Below are positions 23,100 to 34,928 of a stretch of DNA of 64,000 nucleotides, in pieces. Source of the DNA: Pegea sp. RAD2-039 (lineage: Eukaryota; Chordata; Thaliacea; Salpida; Salpidae). The stretch's first letter is position 1, and each line of letters starts with the position of its first letter. The stretch spans positions 1,550,001-1,614,000 of the forward strand of contig JAQGEQ010000380.1 in the NCBI GenBank assembly GCA_034620365.1, in the 5' to 3' direction. The position numbers were made by a program, and so were the translations under genes. Under the pieces are notes generated by a model. That model saw nothing but the letters and a program-made list of their open reading frames with translations. It was not told the origin of the DNA and did not search any database.

Positions 23100-25974
23100 T
23101 TAAGGTTTTTATTTATCTATTTATTTCAATAAGAGCGAAGAAGGGTGCCTGAAAAGAGCACCTCTCGCTAACACACATTCTCACAAATAACATCTATATA
23201 GCCAAAAATATAAAAACTAAAAGATGTAACACATGGTATTTCGATATCACTCAAAACATATAACAGTGAACAATTACATGGAATGTTAATAATATAAAAA
23301 AAAGAAAAAAATCAGAGTTTAGAAATGACAATGTTGGCAATATTATAACGGTTCAACTTCTGCTTGAACAATGCAAGTGACTTCGACATGGTAATGCCTG
23401 ATGGCAGCTGATTCCATGTATTAATTGTACGGTATGAGAAACAATTTGCTCTGACCAATGTACTAGGTGATATAGGCTTATTGAGGTGTAATGGGTGTCG
23501 TCTGAGCTGATATAACTTGAAGGAAGGACTAATAGAAAAGGAATCATCGAATTGAAGGTCAATTAAATTGTGGATAATTAAAAAAATAAGAATTAGGTCG
23601 TATTTAATCTGTCGAATTTTCAAAGTATCTAAATTGAAGAAACTGAGACGATGTTCATAACTATCATATTTAATATTAAGTTTCCTACATACTAATCTTG
23701 TAAATGTGGCCTGAACAGATTCGATTTTTTTGATATCACTAACTTGATATGGCATCCATGCACTGACATTGTATTCAAGAATTGGACGTACGTACAAGTT
23801 GAAAAGATTGATAAAAGTATGGATTCTTAGAATTAAAGGTCTTTATAATAAGGTAGACAAGGTTGATTGATTTTCCAAAGATTTTGAAAACATAATTGCG
23901 CCATTTAAAGTCAGATGATAGAATAATGCCAAGGTATAGGACCGAAGATACTCGTTGAATAATAAATCTATTGATGGAGTATTGGTTCAGGCAATTTACA
24001 GCTGGTTTACGAGAAAAAGTTATAAGTACAGATTTTGTGGGCTGGATTCTGAGCTGCCAATTCGTAGACCAGTTTTCTACAGTGTGTAGTGCAGTTTGAA
24101 GTTTTGAAGGATTACAAGGTAATAGCTTGATATCATCTGCATACACAAACACTCTGACATCATCTACTGCTACTAGTCTTCTGATGAGGTCTTCGATGAA
24201 AATTAAAAAGAGAAGGGGACCCAGAACAGAACCCTGAGGAACACCACTAGTGATTTGACTAGAAGTAGATAAAGATCTTTCTACACGAGTTTGTTGGGTT
24301 CTACCTGATAGGTAATCTTCAATCCACTGTAAGATAAAGCTTTTAATTTTTAAGTTTTTCAATACAGTAACGAGCTTAGTGTGTGGGACAGAATCAAACG
24401 CTTTAGCAAAATCGAGATATATGATGTCACAGGGAGTGTTACTCTCATTATGGGCTGTAAGCTCATTAAGAAAAGTGAGATGTTGAGTCAGGGAAGATCT
24501 CCGTTTCACAAAGCCATGTTGGACATCAGATATTAGATGGTGCTCCATCAAATGACTGGTCATATGATTGTGAATGATATGCTCTTGAGTTCCGCAGATA
24601 ACTGAAGTCAGCGAAACTGGTCCGTAGTTAAGTGTGGTGTTTCTGGGATCCTTTTTATGAATTGGAGTAATAATAGCTTTCTTCCAAATTTGTGGAACTC
24701 TTCCTCGCCTCAGAGTCATGTTAATGAAAGGCGATAAAGGTCGTTATAAGGAGGAAGTAGTTTTTCTTAAAAACAAGGATGGGATCTGATCTGGGGTGAT
24801 GGAAACTGATGATTTTAAAGAAGAAATAGCCTTAGATACCGAGTGGACCGTTATGTCAAGATCTACCATCTCAGAGACATTTTTAAGAATGTCAGAGTAG
24901 GAGAGAGAAGGAGTATTGCCATCATCGGTTATAAAAACGCTATTAGATTGATTGTTTAGCAACTCAGCTTTATTTTCTGGTTCCATCACAAGCTGGTCGC
25001 TGTTATCAATTAGGGGAGGTATTTGAGATCTCGCCTTAAGCTTGCGATTTATGAAACCAAAAAACGTTTTCTTGCAAGGTGAAGATAAAACTGCACTTTC
25101 TCTTTCCAAGTAGAAATTAGAAATAGATTTCTTGTAAACTATACAAAGATCTTTGTACAGAGATTTTATGGAAGGGTCACTTTTAGTTTGTTTGTATAGG
25201 AGGTTTTTTAAATGTTGTAAATTCTTTAGATTTTTGGGCAAATGTGGTTTTTTGTTGGCTGTATAGAAAGGTATGAATTTTTCGATTGACTCTTTAACGA
25301 TGTTAGTAAACCTTGAGTAAATAGTATTGATGTCTCTGGAAGAGTTAAAAACAGAAATCCAGTCAACATCCAGTCCTGCTTGGTGGCGAAGCGGTTACTA
25401 CACCTAGCTACAAGGTACATCTAGCTAGGAAGTACCGGGTTCGACCCCAGGTGGAGACATATAAAACTCCTGAGAAAAACCATAAAAAACTCCTGAGAAT
25501 GTGTGTTAGTGAGATGTGCTCTCTTTAGGCACCCTCCTTCGCATTTATATATATAAAAAAAAAAAAAAAAAAAACATCTGATGGAAACTTGTTAATACCG
25601 TTATAATTTCCATAGTAAAAATTCCTTTTGCTTGAAGTTTTAATGTTCATAAAAAAAGTTTGGTGGAGCTTGAATTCAATCATATTGTGATCGCATGTCA
25701 AAGCAAAAGGTTCTTTTTGATCAACGTAGATAATGTTCTCAGGTTTTGATGTGATAAGAAGATCCAAAGTATTACCACTAACTTGGGTCGGAAAAGTAAC
25801 CATCTGAGATAGATTATTGGCATTGAGGAAGCTTACAAAGGAATGACTTAGAAAGAGTGAATTAGTATTATCGCTATCCAAGTTAAACGATTTTCCAATA
25901 AATACTAAATTCGGATTATTCCAATCAACTTTACCAAAATTAAAATCCCCCAAAGTATATAACTCAGAACACAC
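23100..25974 (-). mobile_element. Non-LTR retrotransposon (Jockey/CR1-like), frame-broken copy
   Basis: Read on the minus strand, the element shows the C-terminal part of an apurinic-like endonuclease (LGDFN near 25960, TCDHN near 25710), a linker region (25420-24744) and a reverse transcriptase (24719-23312) with PVSLTS-like, DFAKAFDSVPH, GVPQGSVLGPLLF and VYADD motifs, then the C-terminal region with W.PY...I..IESVQ..FTR. The 3' end carries CTTTTCAGGCACCC, TTCTTCGC and an AATAAA-like A/T tail near 23100. The 5' part of the endonuclease is missing, and several frameshifts split the reading frame. A SINE sits at 25371-25569. It cannot encode a full protein as it stands. Confidence 0.92.
25371..25569 (+). 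mobile_element. tRNA-derived SINE with LINE-like 3' tail, inserted in the LINE
   Basis: It has an A box (TGGCGAAGCGG) and B box (GGTTCGACCCC) with tRNA-like spacing in the first 85 bases, a short linker, and a tail (GTTAGTGAGATGTGCTC, TTTAGGCACCC, TTCGCATTTA) nearly identical to the LINE 3' end, then about 20 A residues. AACATC flanks both sides. Removing the insert reconnects the LINE reading frame (PSDV to DW), showing it landed in an existing LINE. It was presumably copied by that LINE family through the shared tail. Confidence 0.85.
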
Positions 25975-27916
25975 AACACTCTTCAGAGCCTTCAGTTTTT
26001 AGTTAACAATTTTATGCGAATCTATTCAAATATTATTATGCATTTTGTTCTATTTGACAAAATGTGATGACTTGATAAGTGTATATTTAGACTGGTTGTT
26101 GAATTAAGTCGCTTGTCCTTAGTTCACTTGCATCAGAGTTATTAAATGTAGAAATTACTATTACTAAACTTTCATAGATTTAGTTTTTTTTATTTTAAAG
26201 TATGTTTAAGTGAAAAAAGTTTGAATGATAAACTTAATAGTGAGTATAATTATTTGGGCGAAATTTGAAAAAAATTTAGAATCTTTGATCAGCTCTTACT
26301 TTTGTACAATGTTCTTTAAAGTATTATTCAGCAGAATTATTGGTGGTTGCACTGTGTAATATCTTGTATAATTTTCTCTTTTTTCCACTGTAAAGCTTTT
26401 TCATAATATGTTTATCATTTAAAATCTTATAAAGCAATTTTTTAATCTATAAAAGTTATTATTACTTGGTTAATAATGCTTGTTTTCTTTAGCAAGTGTA
26501 ATATTTCGATTTATAAACCTTTTGAGCAAAAAAGTTTTTCAATAAAAGTAATTTTTAAATAACAATTTTATCTAATGTTTATTCTGTTTAACAAATATTA
26601 TTTATTTTTTGTTTATAAATTATTTTCAAGCAACAATGCTTCTGCAACGCTCTGTAGTCGAAATCTTTGTAAATTTACAAATTATGAAATAAATCAATAA
26701 TTTTTTGAAGACAAACTAATTGAGTAGCCTTTTTTAGTTCAGATGTAAAAGTTTAACTCAGAATTTCGCATTTATCAAGTAAACATAAGACAGACTAAAA
26801 GGCTTTGTTTATTTTAGGTTGATATTGAATTAGGTTTAGTTTATATTAATTTAAGAATTGTTCACTTTTATAAATCATTAGTTTATGGCTTTAATAGTTT
26901 AATCTTAAATTTTTTAGCAATTATTATAATTCTTTTGTACAATTTTTCTCATGGAATGTTTTTTTCTAAGTATTTTCTAACATATCTTTAAAATTTGTTT
27001 CTTCGTTTGTTTATAATCTACTAAATTATTATTTATTTAAATATTTGATAACATTAAAATGTAACATTTTTGTTAGAAGCAGTTATAATTGATGTAATTT
27101 TCTGATTTGCTTTTGAGTTGTCATCAAATTTTTATAAAAAAAACACTTCATTTAGAAAAGAGAAAGACTTGTGAAGACTTGAAAGTGATTGTATAATTCC
27201 ATATTTAGAAACTGAAACTGCTATTAGCAAATGATTTTGCTTATTTCATAAATGATAATAATGTTTTGTTACACTTGACTTTTATAAAAAACTGTTTTTA
27301 ACAGTTTTACAACTTTGTCATTTCAAAACTTTAAAATATTTAACCCTCTAAACAAGGTATAATTATTTTCACTTTTTTGAATTAAATTTCTTCCTGAATA
27401 GAAATAATCTTGATAATCTTCGGTTGTATATTTTTTGAATTATAAAAAGAAAGATAATTTTTAATTTTCAAGATTTAATTTTCGATAAAAGTTGTTGAGG
27501 TAAGACAATAGATTTTTATTTATGTTTATAAACATTAATCAAATTTTATTTGTTTTATTGCATTTTCAGATATTACTTTTATAATTGTAATTCTTGCAAA
27601 TTTATGAAAAAGTTAAGTACTAAAAACTCAAATAATTTATTTTAAAATGTAAACTTTTCACTAAAATTTAAACAATTTTATTTTTACAATAATATTTAGG
27701 GAAACATAGATTTACATTCAGAATATTTGGTTTTTGTAAATAACAATTTTACAAATATTCAAACGTATAAGCATAATTTTGATTATTCATTTTTTTTATA
27801 AATTATTTTTTGATTTTTTAAAGTTTTTTCTGATTCCAGAAAAAAATGTCTTTAATTAACTTAGAGTTATTTTTCATTTTGAAATCTTTATAATTGGAAT
27901 CTTAAGTAATAATAGT
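25975..27916. other. AT-rich intergenic region upstream of DLG5
   Basis: No gene or repeat is recognised. All open frames are short and A/T-biased. The DLG5 promoter probably lies near 27,800, but I see no distinctive element. Confidence 0.5.
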
Positions 27917-30900
27917 ATGAGTGATTTGTTGATCAAACAAACTAAAGTGCAGCTTGATGTGAGTTTTTTTGATGTTATTATTTTCTGACATTAACTTTTT
28001 TTTGAATATTTTATCGATCAATGCAAATTTAAAAATTGAAGAACAAAGATTAATATTTTAATTTCTAGCTTTAAATTGCAATTGAAGTTTAATAATCTGA
28101 AGTACTTCCTGTAATTAACCAGAACAACTTGACCAATAAAACTAATTGTTTCTCAATCATAAGCCCTTATTATAACATAATGTAAATATGCTCTTTCATT
28201 TATGTTTATCTTAGCAACATAAATATCTAATTTTAAAAACTAATTTTATGATTTTTATATTTATTTTTAGACTAATGGACAACAAGCTACAAATAATGTT
28301 GATTTTAATGGAACTTCGTCAAAAGGCAAAACTCTTTTACCTGAAATGTATATTTATTATTGTTAAAAAATTGTTTATATTCATAAATATTTAATTTTTT
28401 AGGTATGAAGCGTTAAAAATACAACATCAAAAAGCTCAACAAAAAAATGAGATGGAAATTTCTCGTTACAACAGAGAACTTGCTCAGCTTTATTCACAAA
28501 AATCAAGTTTGTATCAATTCCAAATTTTCAACAAAATTACATCAACCATTTTCTTCAACTTGTTTTGCATATTTATCAAATATTTATCCACTTTACATCT
28601 AAATTGTTATTTAATTTGTATGATAGAAATAGAAAACTTATGTAGGCATCTTCCTGATCTCCTTTTAACTTGTATTGTTTTTTTTATAAGCATATTCCTA
28701 CTTAAGTACTTTATTGTATATACTTGTTAGTAGTAAGAGCTCAACTAAACTGTGATGCCTCACTTCAGTCTACTTATTATTTCCTTTTAATAATTCTTTG
28801 CACTATTATACAAATACTGTTGGTGTTCAATAAGAACATTAAACAGAAATTTAATTGTTGTTAAAATATAACTGCTTTGAAAACCAACACAATTAGCAAG
28901 TTAAGTTTTGATCTTCACTTGATGTATTTGATAATAAATTTTTGTTACTCTACCTTCAGCTGACATGAAGTCTGTTTTAAAAACTTGTTGATTATTATAT
29001 AACATCAATTGTTTTGTAGAATATGAACAAGAAATAAATGAACAAAAAAAGCGAATTAAAGATTGTGAAGTAAGTGCTAAAACCAGGCGATAATATTGAT
29101 TAATTATTAATTATATTAATTTATATTATTTCAAATGTTGGTTTTCAGACCGAAAAGATGTATTTAAGAGCACAGAGAGATATACATAAAAATGAATGCT
29201 CGCTAATTATGAAGGAACGACATTTTGTGTTAGAAGAAAATAATAAACATTTGGATACAATTTGTAGCTTAAAATCGAAACTGTGAGTTTTTTTCTTCTG
29301 ATCTCTACACAGAAAAGTCCCATTTTTAAACATCAAATTATGATTGAGTTAAAAAAGCAAAAAGCTGATGACGTCATCAAAGCTGGAATCGTACTCACAA
29401 AATACAAGTGCCTTTTGTGGGCAACCTCTAAATGAAATCTATCATTGAATAAATAGATAAATTAGTTTAACTTGAAGTCACCGACAACTACATTCTCCTA
29501 TCTTTAGTGACAATCTATTGATTTTTACTTACTTCAAACTTCTGATTATTTACTGGAAATTAATTCCACCAGTAGCTGAATCTGTTGCTGCTTGTAATTG
29601 TGAACGATGAACGAATGTTTGTCGATGAAACAACAAAATCATTATTTGTTCATCAAATAATTTCTTCAATTCAAAAACAAACAAACTTTTAATAAAAGCA
29701 ATTTCATCATCATTTTTACAGAAATACTCTCAACAATCATCAACCTGATCCCAAGATCCGATCTTCATCGGTAAGATCTTTCTTCACGTCACTGCGATCT
29801 CATTTATCATCTTTATCGCGTCATAGAATGGTCCTGATAAGGTGGAAGGGTTGATGGACCAGTTGACCAAGACGAAACAGAAATTAGTAGAGGTGGTAGC
29901 AAGCCACGACCAGATGGTCCGCGAATGTCACAACTTGGAAAAAGTCAATCAGCAATTATTAAAAGAAAAGAAGGAAGCTGAGAAAGTTGCCGAGGATCAG
30001 AAAAGGTGCCCCAGCCCAGCCCCTGCTGTCATGACACTTCTGTAACTACTTGCTTGTAGGTGGCGAGAAATGGCGTTTCATGAACGCGATAAACGAACCA
30101 ATGAGCTAACAGAATCGAAACTGGCTTGTGAGAAGTTGTCTGTTGAAAATGAACGTTTGATCAAGCAACTAGAAGAAGCTGTCAAGGTCGGTGCCCCAAA
30201 AGCCCCGATTTCTTAGTGACTTAATCTCGATCCTTCTATCGTGAATTGATCACGTGGCCTCGTAAACTAGTTGTTTTGACAGCTAGAAAGCAAACACGTG
30301 GCTGTGTCGATGTGTGACGTCACCAACTCGGTGTGTGACGTCACCAACTTGATGCCGTCGATGAATTAATCCTTGATTTAAACCCCGTTGCTACTAGCAA
30401 CCATCCAGCTTCCTAATAAGGCGTTTTTGGTTGAACAGGAGCACGATGTGACGCGAACAGCGAAAAACAAACTTCAGAGTGATCTAAAAAAGATGCAAGC
30501 GCGCCTACTCGAGCTCCTAGCAACCCAACCGAAATTAATCGATGGTGGTAACCATGACAACGAGTCGGGTGTTGACGTTTACGAATGTATGACGTCACAA
30601 GACGCTGAAGTCGGCGTCGAAGCGGTTGTTATGGTGACACACTCGACTATTCCGGAAGTGAAGAAACGTGATTTCATCTTGGAAATCGATCGAAAGCCGA
30701 CAGCGACGATGACTTCGCGTGACTTACAGAAAGCTCTTAGTCCTGAAAAATCGCATCTTCTTCGGATTCAACGTGACTCCAAGGTGAAATTGCGCGCTTT
30801 TTGCGCCCCAAATAAACCCTAGTGTCCCCAGTGTGACCTTTCGACTTCGATTGGATCGAGTGTTTCCATTGACAACGCGGTCATATCGAAAACCAAACGT

Positions 30901-33900
30901 CTCAATCACTTGCGAATGCTTTTATCGAGATCCCAGTTTAATGGAATTTATCGAGTCGATCCTCCAGCTACGTCACCACTTAGCAACCAGCAGCAACAAT
31001 CACCTAGCAACCAGCAACCACCAGGTAGCAACTATTTCTTTGTAACTTAGTAACATCATTGTGTTGTCATAGAAACCACTTTCCACAAGTCCCTTGACGA
31101 CCGTCCACCAATCATCAAAAAGCGTAAAGTGAGTGACGTAGCAGCGCGTTCGACGTCATTATGACGTCACCAATCTTGCAGTCGAAAGTTCTATTCACAA
31201 ACGGCTGGTTTACAAATCGAAAGAAGAAAAGTAAAAGCGTTTTAATCTCTACCGGAAGCGAAAAGGACGCGGCGCACCGGACGTGGCCACGAAGTGACGC
31301 CAATTCGCTTTGCGCCGATCAATTCACCTCTAATGACGAGAGTCAGTCGGTCACGTGACATGTGTGACGTCACTGATGCTTGTTGTGTAGATAACCCAAA
31401 GATGACGTCACGCACGCGCACACATGTGCGGCCCATCCTCACTTCTGATATCTTTATTCCTCCGGATTCTTCAAAACCTTGCAGAAGCGATTCTTTAAAG
31501 AGGAGTCAACGGAAGACAGATTCGCCACTAGAGGGCAACAGTGAGTCTTCACCACTAATCATCGCCCCATGACGTCATTTCGCTTCTATAGAAACGCGAT
31601 TACGTTCGAAGATACGCGATGGTAGCTCTCCACGTAAGTTGCGGCCCACCTCTGCCCCAATTGAAGCCCCAATCAACTTGTCCATGGTTAGTAGTCCACT
31701 TGATTAGGTCTTTTTGTCTTAATCTTATATCGTAGTGGCCACAAGATATCGACCTCGATCACGTCACCAAATTCGCGTCGCCCGAAACTTCTGTGACGTC
31801 ACGAAGTAGTATCAGAGATAATAAGAAAAGTCGAAGCAAACCCAAGTGTCAAGTAAGCAAAAGTGACCGGTCCCTGCCCCTGACCAGCCCAGTTGTGGTC
31901 CACAAACGTCATCCTAATATCAGTAGCGGGACTCTTCCCATCCCAATCAAGTAAGTGACCCAGTAATGACGTCATCACTGCTTCTTATTGAATCTCGTTG
32001 CAGCCGTCAGCAAAGTGTCCCGAACAGTAGTCTGATGGTGAGTCATCATCATCGAATCGTCATATGACGTCATCATGTTAACTCTACAGAGTCTCGAAGC
32101 GTTGCCTTTATTAGCAGATGGGTCGCAGACGATGCCCGCTGGTCTGGACCAGGAACGAGTGAAGAAAGTTGCTTGGAACCATCACTACTACAAGACAGCG
32201 ATGAAGTAAACCCCTCTCCTCCCTTTTTCAACCTCCTAACTCTTATTGATCTTCTGATCTTCACAGAAAGCACGGACTGACGCGTCAGAAGATGTCACGT
32301 GACTACCCGCGCGTCAAGTTGCCTGGTAACGACCGTCATCACTTAAACACGTGATTCATCTCGATGTTTGAAGGTTCTCGAAGTATCTCGCCCAATTGTA
32401 GCAACTCCACGATCTCCAACGTCACAATCGAATCCTCTCAATCTTCTCCATTCATGACACTTGTTCCCAAGATCATCCCGGACTCTTCAGTCGGATCACT
32501 CGTCTCAAATTCGTCATCATCCATGTCATCGCGAAGCCGGTGAGTCATGTTACGTCATAACCGCCTTGATGACATGTTTTTCGGATCAGACCGCAAGTCT
32601 CGACCGATCCTAGGTCGGTAGTGATGGTGAAAGGTCCGGAACCGATCGGGATCTCGATTTCCGGAGGATGTGATAGCGGAGGAATATTTATTTCTCATCT
32701 CACTGAAAATAGTTTAGCTGCAAAAGCTGGAATCGAATATGGAGATCAGTTACTCGAAGTAGGTGAAGAAATCGCGTGCTGATGACGTCACAAGCGCGTG
32801 TTGTTTTCAGTTTAATGGGATTAATCTTCGGAACGCAAAAGAGGAACAAGCGCGCGTGATCATGGGTCAAAGTCAACCTGGGGACACCATCACCTTTCTA
32901 GTCCAATACAACTTCAAAAGTCAGTCCCTATCATCAGTCACGTGTTCTAATCGCGTTTTCGCGCTCAGAGTACAAAGTCAGCATCGAGAGTAATCTGTCG
33001 GACACGCTTGGCTTACCTCAACCCAAACTACGTCACACGAAGCCATCGAAAGCGCTCGCGTCGGTTACGAACGTCAATGATGATCGCGAAGGAACCATCA
33101 CGCCAGATGTAACGCCGCGCGCCAGGTTCGGTTGCTAACAGCAACCATTAGATCTTGATGTGACGTCATTATCGATTAGCGCTCAGATCGACGGCGAGTT
33201 GAAATGTAATCAGCCTATTAGCGAACAGCAACGCTATATCGCGCTGGATAGCGACTTTAGTGGCGAGATTAAGTTAAGTGGTGGCAACCAGAAGGGCATC
33301 TTTATTTCTTACATCAAAGACGCGAAGTCGGGTGATGAAGATCATCTAAAACTGCGAATGGGTGATCGCCTGATCCAATACAACAAGTACGTCATTTACA
33401 CGTGACTTCTGATGACGTCATATCCGCCTTTTTGTAGTACGAAGTTCGTTAACATCACTCTAGAAGAGGCTTCGATCATGATTTCTCGATCGAGCGTCAA
33501 TCGCTCTTTCGTCGTCCAACATGATCGAACGCGATTCTTCGAAACTAATTTGCAAGCTGGCGACCATTTCTTTGTCAGGTTCCCGCCGCCAACCAAAACA
33601 CAACTCGATATTATCCGCCATGTTTTTCAGAGCGCTATTCGATTGTTTAACGCCGCGCGAAGGTTGCCTCACCTTCGTCAAGAACTCGATTTTGTTGGTC
33701 GAAAATACTCTACCTGATTACAACCCAGGTGGTTACTGGGTTGCTTGTTTGTTAGATGAATTGGGCGAACCGACCACTTGTGGCAGGATTCCAAGCAAAA
33801 TCGCGTAAGTGACGTCATCACCGCTTCCTTCTCTCCACTCATCGATATCGTTGCAGCGTTGAGAAAGATTCCAGTAACTTTGGAAACGATGATAATCAGC

Positions 33901-34928
33901 CGTTGAGTTCGAAGCGTTTAAGCGGTTCTGGGCGTCGAAGCTTCTTTAAGGTGCCCCTTTTTTGCTATTTCCTCTAAAATCCGTTAATCGCTGTTTGTAG
34001 CGTCGTAGTAAACCCAATCGAACTTCTTCGCGATCGAGCGGTGATTATCGTGTACCTCGATCGACATCGGAAACCAGCGTGGAATCGGCGGTAATTGATG
34101 CTTCATTGGACGGATCAACTTCAATTCATTCATATCAAGTTGTTGAGAAACATTCCAGTTCAATCCGAAGACCTGTTGTTGTATTTGGTCCTCATTCAGG
34201 AAGCGTTGTCGAGCGTTTAAGTCTCGAATTTTCACCTCAATTCTTCAGGTTTAATCCACACGCCTCTTAAACATCCTAATTCATCTTCCTGATCTTTAGA
34301 ATCACACCTGATCACCTCCAAATCGATCCTTTAAATCCAGACATTATCGAGACTTATACCAACTCTGGGAGCTCATTTGCATTGACTGGAAGTAACCTGA
34401 AAACGAAAATGCAAGAAGTAAGTGACGCTTTAGTGATGTCATCAGTCAACCAGTGACGTCATTGTCCTCCAGAATTCGGATCGTCACGTGTTAGTCGATG
34501 TCTCTGTGGAAACTATTCGTAAATTGCACGCGATGCAAATCTATCCAATTATTGTCTTTATCAAATATCGAGACCCAAAAAAAGTCAAGTTAGTTGCCAA
34601 AATGGCTCACAACTACGGACCACTGACCACTTATGATAACAGAGAGGCCCAGGACAAGACCAGGGAAAAGCTGTCCACGAAGCAATGTAAGGAAATGTTG
34701 GAAAAAGCAAATCATATCGAGAACAAACTGAACTCTGGTTATTATTCAATCGGTTAGTTAGTTGCACATTTCAGGGGATTTTTCTAAAACGACCATTTTG
34801 TTGCAGTCACTGTCACTGGTGCGCCATCTAGTGTTGTGGTTGCTGAATTGATCAAGATGATCTCCAGAGAGCATTCAAAAGTTCTCTGGTTGCCAGGCAA
34901 CAGCGATCTTCTAAATTATTCTTTGTAA
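27917..34928 (+). CDS. DLG5: Disks large homologue 5 (MAGUK scaffold)
   Basis: The ATG at 27917 opens about 30 exons ending at TAA 34926-34928. The N-terminal half (28403-30186) is coiled coil. The first PDZ lies at about 30590-30880 (VVMVTHSTIPEV..RDFILEI). A long Ser-rich linker follows. A typical DLG5 PDZ (GPEPIGISI.GG, then GIEYGDQLLEFNGINLR) spans 32620-32920, and the next PDZ 33220-33500 (GGN..GIF, MGDRLIQYN). The SH3 is at 33575-33810 (ALFDCLTP, GYWVACLLDE), followed by a guanylate-kinase-like domain to the end (VVVFGPHSGSV, IYPIIVFIKY, KVLWLPG) without a catalytic P-loop, as expected for a MAGUK. DLG5 is a membrane-associated scaffold for cell polarity, adhesion and cilium formation. 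The protein is shorter than human (about 1,900 residues), mainly at the N terminus. Early exons sit in AT-rich DNA and later ones in GC-richer, motif-dense DNA. Confidence 0.93.

Noticed and set aside
28452..28730. A 92-residue plus-strand frame with a hydrophobic tail
   Set aside because: Only its first part (to 28506) is a DLG5 exon; the rest is read-through into an AT-rich intron.
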